From Streptomyces sp. CB02261 (GTDB taxonomy: Bacteria > Actinomycetota > Actinomycetes > Streptomycetales > Streptomycetaceae), in assembly GCF_001905665.1 (NCBI RefSeq), contig NZ_LIVX01000004.1:185705-249704 (forward strand): a stretch of 64,000 bases of DNA, in the 5' to 3' direction. Below are positions 59,392 to 64,000 of the stretch, piece by piece. The notes below the pieces were generated by a model. That model had not been told where the DNA came from and did not search any database. It worked only from the letters and a program-made list of their open reading frames with translations. The translations under genes were made by a program, and so were the position numbers. Position 1 is the first letter of the stretch, and every line of letters begins with the position of its first letter.

Positions 59392-60414
59392 ATGGCAGGC
59401 AAGGCGGCAGCGGTGGAGTTGGAAGTCGGCGACCGGACCGTGCGCGTGTCCAATCCGGACAAGGTGTACTTCCCCGAACCCGGCTACACGAAGCTCGACA
59501 TGGTCAGCTACTACCTGGCCGTGGGGGACGGCATCACCCGCGCCCTGCGCGACCGGCCGACCACCCTGGAGCGCTACCCCGACGGGGTGACCGGCGAGTC
59601 GTTCTTCCAGAAACGCGCGCCGAAGTACCTGCCCGACTGGATCCCGACCGCCCACATCACCTTCCCCAGCGGACGTTCGGCCGACGAGATGTGCCCCACC
59701 GAACCGGCGGCCGTGCTCTGGGCCGCCAACCTCGGCGCCGTCACCTTCCACCCCTGGCCGGTACGGCGGGACGACACCGACCACCCCGACGAACTCCGCA
59801 TCGACCTCGACCCGCAGCCCGGCACCGACTACGCCGACGCCGTCCGGGCCGCCCACGAACTGCGCTCCGTCCTCGACGAGCACGGACTGCGCGGCTGGCC
59901 GAAGACCTCCGGCGGGCGGGGGCTCCATGTCTTCGTGCCGATCCTGCCCCACTGGACCTTCACGCAGGTCAGGCGGGCGGCCATCGCCTGCGGCCGGGAG
60001 CTGGAGCGGCGGATGCCGGAGCGCGTCACCATCAAGTGGTGGAAGGAGGAGCGCGGCGAGCGGATCTTCGTCGACTACAACCAGACGGCCCGGGACCGCA
60101 CCATCGCCTCCGCCTACTCCGTACGCCCGCGCCCGCACGCCCCGGTCTCCGCGCCGCTGCGGTGGGAGGAGGTCGACGACGCCGTGCCGCAGGACTTCGA
60201 CATCAGGAAGATGCCGGTCCGGTACGCCGAGGTCGGTGACGTGCACGCCGACATGGACGGCGAGCGGTTCAGTCTGGAGTCCCTGCTCGAACTGGCCCGG
60301 CGGGACGAGGCGGACCACGGCCTCGCCGACCTGCCGTACCCGCCGGAGTACCCGAAGATGCCGGGCGAGCCGAAGCGCGTCCAGCCGAGCCGGGCGAAGA
60401 AGGAGACCGGCTGA
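59392..60414 (+). CDS. LigD-type NHEJ polymerase/primase domain protein
   Basis: A 340-residue archaeo-eukaryotic primase-like polymerase that fills ends during NHEJ. Hallmarks: VRVSNPDKVYFPEPGYTKLDMVSYY, RAPKYLPDWIPT, catalytic ELRIDLDPQPGTDY (D-x-D), TSGGRGLHVFVPI and FVDYNQTARDRTIASAYSVR. It is encoded apart from the ligase domain, as is common in Streptomyces. Divergent partner is the ATP-dependent ligase. Confidence 0.94.
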   Translation: MAGKAAAVELEVGDRTVRVSNPDKVYFPEPGYTKLDMVSYYLAVGDGITRALRDRPTTLERYPDGVTGESFFQKRAPKYLPDWIPTAHITFPSGRSADEMCPTEPAAVLWAANLGAVTFHPWPVRRDDTDHPDELRIDLDPQPGTDYADAVRAAHELRSVLDEHGLRGWPKTSGGRGLHVFVPILPHWTFTQVRRAAIACGRELERRMPERVTIKWWKEERGERIFVDYNQTARDRTIASAYSVRPRPHAPVSAPLRWEEVDDAVPQDFDIRKMPVRYAEVGDVHADMDGERFSLESLLELARRDEADHGLADLPYPPEYPKMPGEPKRVQPSRAKKETG

Positions 60415-60478
60415 CCGGAGGGCGGACCGGCGCTCTCCGGGTGGGCGCCGGCCCGCCTCCTCTTCGAGCCTAAAACAA

Positions 60479-60492
60479 CACGAACGGTCGTG
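60479..60492. promoter_or_regulatory. TetR-type operator in the spacer of the hydrolase promoter
   Basis: CACGA-ACGG-TCGTG is a perfect dyad located just upstream of the -10 TAGCAT (60494-60499), where a bound repressor would block RNA polymerase. The half ACGGTCGTG recurs before the TetR gene. Confidence 0.6.
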
Positions 60493-60493
60493 C

Positions 60494-60499
60494 TAGCAT
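60494..60499 (+). promoter_or_regulatory. -10 element of the alpha/beta hydrolase gene
   Basis: TAGCAT, TANNNT type, with GAGGAG at 60518-60523 before the ATG at 60531. Confidence 0.5.
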
Positions 60500-60530
60500 T
60501 TTCCCACTAGGACGACCGAGGAGATCCGGC

Positions 60531-61448
60531 ATGTACCCGATGGCTCCACTCATCCGCACCGCCCTGAACGCCACCGCCCGCCTCGCCCCCGGAACGGCCG
60601 GACGCCTGGCCTTCCACCTCTTCGTCCGCCCGCTCGGCCGGGCCCGGGTCAGACCCGGGGAAGAGGCCCTCCTCGCCACCGCCCGCACCGGACACCTCCA
60701 GGTCCGGGGCAAGGACGTCGTCACCTACACCTGGGGCGACGGCCGACGGCCCGTCCTCGTCGTCCACGGCTGGTCCTCCCGCGCCTCGCGCCTCACCGCG
60801 CTCACCGAGGCGCTCCTCGCGCGCGGCTACAGCCCGGTCGCCTTCGACGCGCCCGGCCACGGCGACTCCTCCGGGCGGGCGAGCAACATCGTCGAATACC
60901 GGGAGATCATCCGGGAGTTGCACGCCCGGCACGGCGACTTCGACGCCGTCGTGGCGCACTCCTTCGGCGTCCTCGCCGCCCTCTTCGCCCTGCGGGACGG
61001 CGTCCGCACGGCCCGCTTCGTCGGTCTCGGCGGCGTCGGCTCCTTCGAGCTGCTGCTCGCGGGGTTCCGGGCCGGACTCGGCCTGGACGAGCGGGTCCTG
61101 CGGTGCATGCGGGACCATGTGGAGCGGCGGATCGCCCCCGACGAGCCCGGCATCTGGGACCGCTTCGACGCCGACCGCGACCCCGCCGAACTCGGCGCGC
61201 CCGTCCTGCTGTTCCACGACGAGGACGACGACATGGTGCCCCTCGCCCAGTCGCGCCTCCTCGCCGGAGCGCACGGCGACCGGGCCCGGCTCGTCGTCAC
61301 CCGAGGACTCGGCCACCGCCGCATCCTGACGGACCCGGAGGTCGTGGCCGCGGCGGCGGATTTCCTGGCGGGGGAGGCGGGCGAGGCATGGGAGGTCCGC
61401 ACGGCTCGCGCGGGCGAGGCCGTGGTCGACCGGGTGACGGCCGGCTGA
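60531..61448 (+). CDS. alpha/beta fold hydrolase
   Basis: A 305-residue hydrolase. The strand PVLVVHGWSSRASRL carries the oxyanion loop; the nucleophile elbow is VVAHSFGVLA (A-H-S-F-G), the acid is in LLFHDEDDDMVPL and the histidine in GLGHRRILTDP. It opens with a hydrophobic/basic helix rather than a clear signal peptide. A TetR gene on the opposite strand directly downstream shares an operator half with its promoter, so it is probably the repressor's target. Confidence 0.9.
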   Translation: MYPMAPLIRTALNATARLAPGTAGRLAFHLFVRPLGRARVRPGEEALLATARTGHLQVRGKDVVTYTWGDGRRPVLVVHGWSSRASRLTALTEALLARGYSPVAFDAPGHGDSSGRASNIVEYREIIRELHARHGDFDAVVAHSFGVLAALFALRDGVRTARFVGLGGVGSFELLLAGFRAGLGLDERVLRCMRDHVERRIAPDEPGIWDRFDADRDPAELGAPVLLFHDEDDDMVPLAQSRLLAGAHGDRARLVVTRGLGHRRILTDPEVVAAAADFLAGEAGEAWEVRTARAGEAVVDRVTAG

Positions 61449-61496
61449 GGACGGGGTGAGGGGCGGCCGAGGAGGGGGTGAGGGGCGGACCGGCGG

Positions 61497-62162
61497 CTAG
61501 GCGGCGTCGCCCATGCCGGCCAGGCCCCGGTCCGTGGCCTCGGCGCGCAGGCGGGCCGTGATGCCCCGCTCGGCACGGGCGTAGGTCCGGGTGTCGCCGA
61601 AGAGCACCGACTGGGCGTTCGCCGCCTCCATGAGCGCGATCACCTCGAACGCCAGCTGCTCCACGTCCAGGTCCGCCACGAAGTCGCCCGCCGCCCGCGC
61701 CTCCGTCAGCGCCCGCTCCATATAGGCGGTCCAGTCGTGGCGGGTCCGGGCGACGGCGTCGTGCACCGGACCGGTACGGGCGTCGAACTCGGCCGACACC
61801 GCGTAGAAGAAGCAGCCGCCGGCGAAGACCCGGTCCGAGGAGTACGCCAGCCAGTTCCGGCACAGCTCGCGCACCCGGCGCGCGCCCGGCGGCACGTCCT
61901 CCAGGGGCGTGACCACCCGGTCGGCGAAGACGGCGACGGCCGCCCTGACCGTGGCGAGCTGGAGCTCCTCCTTGGAGCCGAACAGTGCGAAGACGCCGCT
62001 CTTGCTCAGGTTCAGCTCGGTCGCGATCCGTCCCAGGGAGAGACCTTCGAGGCCCTCGACCGAGGCGATGTCCATGGTCCGGCCGAGTACGAGACGCCGG
62101 GTCTGGTTGCCGCGTTCGACGCGTCCGTCCGTCCGGGTCCCGGTGCCGCTGCTGCCGCTCAT
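61497..62162 (-). CDS. TetR family transcriptional regulator
   Basis: A 221-residue regulator. The HTH is MDIASVEGLEGLSLGRIATELNLSKSGVFALFGSKEELQLATV (residues about 30-72), and the C-terminal TetR_C domain includes FAGGCFFYAVSAEFDARTGPVHDAV. The start at 62162 is chosen because TACGAT (62169-62174, minus strand) lies 6 nt upstream. GCACGACCGTACGG at 62181-62194 contains the ACGGTCGTG half seen in the hydrolase promoter, implying autoregulation and control of the hydrolase. Confidence 0.9.
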   Translation of the reverse strand: MSGSSGTGTRTDGRVERGNQTRRLVLGRTMDIASVEGLEGLSLGRIATELNLSKSGVFALFGSKEELQLATVRAAVAVFADRVVTPLEDVPPGARRVRELCRNWLAYSSDRVFAGGCFFYAVSAEFDARTGPVHDAVARTRHDWTAYMERALTEARAAGDFVADLDVEQLAFEVIALMEAANAQSVLFGDTRTYARAERGITARLRAEATDRGLAGMGDAA

Positions 62163-62180
62163 GCGCCCATCGTACTGACC

Positions 62181-62194
62181 GCACGACCGTACGG
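62181..62194. promoter_or_regulatory. putative TetR autoregulatory operator
   Basis: GCACGACCGTACGG; complement CCGTACGGTCGTGC shares ACGGTCGTG with the operator at 60479-60492. It lies in the spacer region upstream of the TetR -10. Confidence 0.5.
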
Positions 62195-62260
62195 ACATCT
62201 TCGCGCCGCCGGGCGGGCCGTACCGCTACCGGGCCGAAACGGACCGCTGCTGTCGGGTAT

Positions 62261-62287
62261 GCGCCATTGATCGAACGTTGATGGCGC
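62261..62287. promoter_or_regulatory. inverted repeat upstream of the WhiB gene
   Basis: GCGCCAT (62261-62267) and ATGGCGC (62281-62287) are perfectly inverted across 13 nt; the interior has TTGAT twice. It lies 60-86 bp before the chosen WhiB start and may be an operator or leader hairpin. Confidence 0.4.
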
Positions 62288-62346
62288 GTTTACGGCAGTA
62301 CGACAGTGTGACGGTCATGCAGATGGACATGCGGAGGGATATGGAC

Positions 62347-62592
62347 ATGGAGACCGACGTGCTGACCGCCCCCGACCTCGCCTGGCGCGAGGACGCCCTG
62401 TGCGCCCAGGCTGGACCGGAGTTCTTCTTCCCGGCCCCCGGCTCGTCGACGCGCGAGGCGAAGCAGCTGTGCGGGGCGTGCGAGGGGCGCCTGGCGTGCC
62501 TGGAGTACGCGCTGAGCCACGATGAGAGGTTCGGGGTCTGGGGCGGGCTCTCCGAGAAGGAGCGCGTACGGCTCAAGCGACAGAGCCGCTGA
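62347..62592 (+). CDS. WhiB family [4Fe-4S] regulator
   Basis: An 81-residue Wbl protein. The four cluster cysteines are C19, C42, C45 and C51 (ALCAQAG...QLCGACEGRLAC), followed by the GVWGG turn (63-67) and a basic LSEKERVRLKRQSR tail for DNA binding. Wbl proteins bind sigma factors and respond to NO or redox signals in development and stress. The start at 62347 is chosen because GGAGGG lies 8 nt upstream; several upstream ATGs (62278, 62341) have poor spacing. It is closer to WhiB than to WblC/WblE. Confidence 0.92.
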   Translation: METDVLTAPDLAWREDALCAQAGPEFFFPAPGSSTREAKQLCGACEGRLACLEYALSHDERFGVWGGLSEKERVRLKRQSR

Positions 62593-62673
62593 GCCCCGGC
62601 GCGCCCCCGTCGGCAGGCCGCCCCGTGGCTGCCGCCCGGCCCTCGTCGCCCGGCGGCCGCAGTCGCCGGTGGC

Positions 62674-63648
62674 TCAGCCGGCGGCGCGCGCGGCCATGCG
62701 TGCCTTGCGGGCCGCGAGCTTCTCGTCGAACTTGCTGGCCTCGCTGTCGAGCCCGTTCATGTACAGGCCCAGCTCCTCCTGCGCCTGCAGGCCGTCCGGA
62801 CCGAGTCCCTCGATCTGGAGGACCTTGAGGAAGCGCAGGACGGGCTGGAGGACGTCGTCGTGGTGGATGCGCATGTTGTAGATCTCGCCGATCGCCATCT
62901 GCGCCGCCGCCCGCTCGAAGCCGGGCATGCCGTGTCCGGGCATCCGGAAGTTGACCACCACGTCCCGCACGGCCTGCATGGTCAGGTCGGGGGCCAGCTC
63001 GAAGGCCGCACCCAGCAGGTTGCGGTAGAAGACCATGTGCAGGTTCTCGTCGGTGGCGATGCGGGCGAGCATCCGGTCGCAGACCGGGTCGCCGGACTGG
63101 TGGCCGGTGTTCCGGTGCGAGATGCGGGTCGCGAGCTCCTGGAAGGCGACGTACGCCACGGAGTGCAGCATCGAGTGCCGGTTGTCGGACTCGAAGCCCT
63201 CGCTCATGTGCGCCATCCGGAACTGCTCCAGCTTGTCCGGGTCGACGGCGCGCGAGGCGAGCAGGTAGTCGCGCATCACGATGCCGTGGCGGCCCTCCTC
63301 GGCGGTCCAGCGGTGCACCCAGGTGCCCCAGGCGCCGTCGCGGCCGAAGAGGCTGGCGATCTCGTGGTGGTAGCTCGGGAGGTTGTCCTCGGTGAGCAGG
63401 TTGACGACGAGGGCGATCTTGCCGATGTCGGTCACCTTCGACTGCGACGGGTCCCAGGCCTCGCCGTCCTCGAAGAGACCGGGGAAGTTCCGGGCGTCGG
63501 ACCACGGCACGTACTCGTGCGGCATCCAGTCCTTGGTGACCTTGAGGTGCCGGTTGAGCTCCTTCTCCACGACCTCTTCGAGCGCGAAGAGGAGCCGGGC
63601 GTCGGTCCACTCTGCCGAGCTGTTGAGGTGGGGAGAGGTGAGCGTCAC
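62674..63648 (-). CDS. acyl-[acyl-carrier-protein] desaturase
   Basis: A 324-residue ferritin-like di-iron enzyme that introduces a double bond into acyl-ACP. The two iron motifs are TAEEGRHG (E-E-x-x-H) and ATDENLHM (D-E-x-x-H), with additional carboxylates in LLTEDNLPSYHHEIAS. It keeps membranes fluid or supplies unsaturated precursors. GTG start at 63648 follows AGGAG. Two tandem palindromes lie 41-70 bp upstream, so it is tightly regulated, probably by a TetR-type lipid sensor. Confidence 0.93.
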   Translation of the reverse strand: MTLTSPHLNSSAEWTDARLLFALEEVVEKELNRHLKVTKDWMPHEYVPWSDARNFPGLFEDGEAWDPSQSKVTDIGKIALVVNLLTEDNLPSYHHEIASLFGRDGAWGTWVHRWTAEEGRHGIVMRDYLLASRAVDPDKLEQFRMAHMSEGFESDNRHSMLHSVAYVAFQELATRISHRNTGHQSGDPVCDRMLARIATDENLHMVFYRNLLGAAFELAPDLTMQAVRDVVVNFRMPGHGMPGFERAAAQMAIGEIYNMRIHHDDVLQPVLRFLKVLQIEGLGPDGLQAQEELGLYMNGLDSEASKFDEKLAARKARMAARAAG

Positions 63649-63688
63649 GGAGACTCCTGGGGACGGAGGGAAGCGGCATACGGAAATA

Positions 63689-63719
63689 CCTACGGATTCG
63701 TAGGTTACGAAACCGTAGG
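63689..63719. promoter_or_regulatory. two tandem palindromic operators of the desaturase gene
   Basis: CTACG-GATT-CGTAG (63690-63703, extending to CCTACG/CGTAGG) and TTACG-AAAC-CGTAG (63705-63718) are 5-4-5 dyads, 15 bp centre to centre. The spacing fits two dimers on neighbouring turns. Confidence 0.65.
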
Positions 63720-63926
63720 TTAAGCCTCCGTAAGGCGTCGGCCAAGCCCGTCCCGGGCGATGTCCGATTACGTTCCGTTATGCCCGCTGCTCGGGTGGGG
63801 GGACGGAGACGCAGGTCACGTCCTGTGCGACACCCCGGCACTCTCCGTTTCGCTACACAGCGCAGATGCCCGACGGCTCGGTGTGGTGCCCGGCGGCGTC
63901 GGCCCCCGGGCGTTGGCACCGCACCT

Positions 63927-64000
63927 CTACCGCCCCTGGACCACGCCCGCCGTCCCCCGCACCTCCTCCTCCGTCGTCGACCGCAGCTCACCGTCGAGCA
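63927..64000 (-). CDS. possible C-terminus of a gene entering from the right edge
   Basis: On the minus strand a frame with strongly G/C third positions runs from the edge to a TAG at 63927, ending LRSTTEEEVRGTAGVVQGR. Only 24 codons are visible, so no family can be named. The 278 bp between this stop and the desaturase gene hold its operators and no other gene. Confidence 0.35.
   Translation of the reverse strand, partial: LDGELRSTTEEEVRGTAGVVQGR

Overview
The window is high-GC actinobacterial DNA, almost certainly from a Streptomyces chromosome. Third codon positions are nearly all G or C, GTG starts are common, and the families are typical of the genus: WhiB, the XRE/DUF5753-DUF397-ATPase locus, a class F sortase, LigD-type NHEJ proteins split into separate genes, and DHA2 exporters. 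Species was not determined. I see no phage, plasmid, integrase, CRISPR array or multigene biosynthetic cluster. The region reads as ordinary chromosome carrying about sixty genes, one tRNA and one small MITE-like insertion.

Layout. 1-5.8 kb: a partial 3-hydroxyacyl-CoA dehydrogenase, a HEAT-repeat protein, RidA, a secreted tripeptidyl aminopeptidase-like hydrolase, and an Rv2578c-type radical SAM gene whose promoter carries a LexA-like box. A 166-bp inverted-repeat element follows, then an SRPBCC protein. 5.9-9.7 kb: a DHA2 exporter fused to three beta-sandwich repeats, and an acidic orphan protein. 10-15.2 kb: four overlapping or adjacent peptidase genes (M55 D-aminopeptidase, M20, S9, S66), which look like one operon for salvaging peptides and muropeptides. 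15.2-17.2 kb: adenosine deaminase and a GntR regulator that share an operator-like motif. 17.3-24.3 kb: small secreted or hypothetical proteins, a DUF5107/TPR protein, a methyltransferase, a GNAT protein and a Tat-type sulfite oxidase. 24.3-28.2 kb: an aminotransferase-fold protein with no lysine at all, a 23-codon micro-ORF and an MBL hydrolase in one overlapping operon, facing DedA and a second MBL hydrolase. 28.3-37.9 kb: a membrane phosphodiesterase, several regulators and methyltransferases (one with a histidine-rich tail), pterin dehydratase and a RICIN protein. 38-45.6 kb: aldo/keto reductase, acyl-CoA ligase, a LysR/BASS-transporter pair, an isochorismatase-like protein coupled to a [2Fe-2S] protein, and KAS III. 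45.7-51.5 kb: a surface protein with a class F sortase, tRNA-Leu(GAG), and a BldB/WhiJ-type regulatory locus. 51.6-64 kb: M64 peptidase, GH4 glucosidase, YchJ, a second DHA2 exporter with a cytosolic extension, divergent DNA ligase and LigD polymerase, a TetR-hydrolase pair, WhiB, and an acyl-ACP desaturase with tandem palindromic operators.

The most useful signals are regulatory: a probable SOS box, a GntR operator embedded in the first codons of add, paired TetR operators, palindromes in the XRE locus, tandem desaturase operators, and many TANNNT -10 motifs 6-8 nt before start codons that suggest leaderless mRNAs. The most unusual proteins are the lysine-free aminotransferase homologue with its coupled micro-ORF, the class F sortase that seems to lack its usual arginine, and the two DHA2 exporters with different C-terminal domains. 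All functional calls come from reading motifs; no database search was run.
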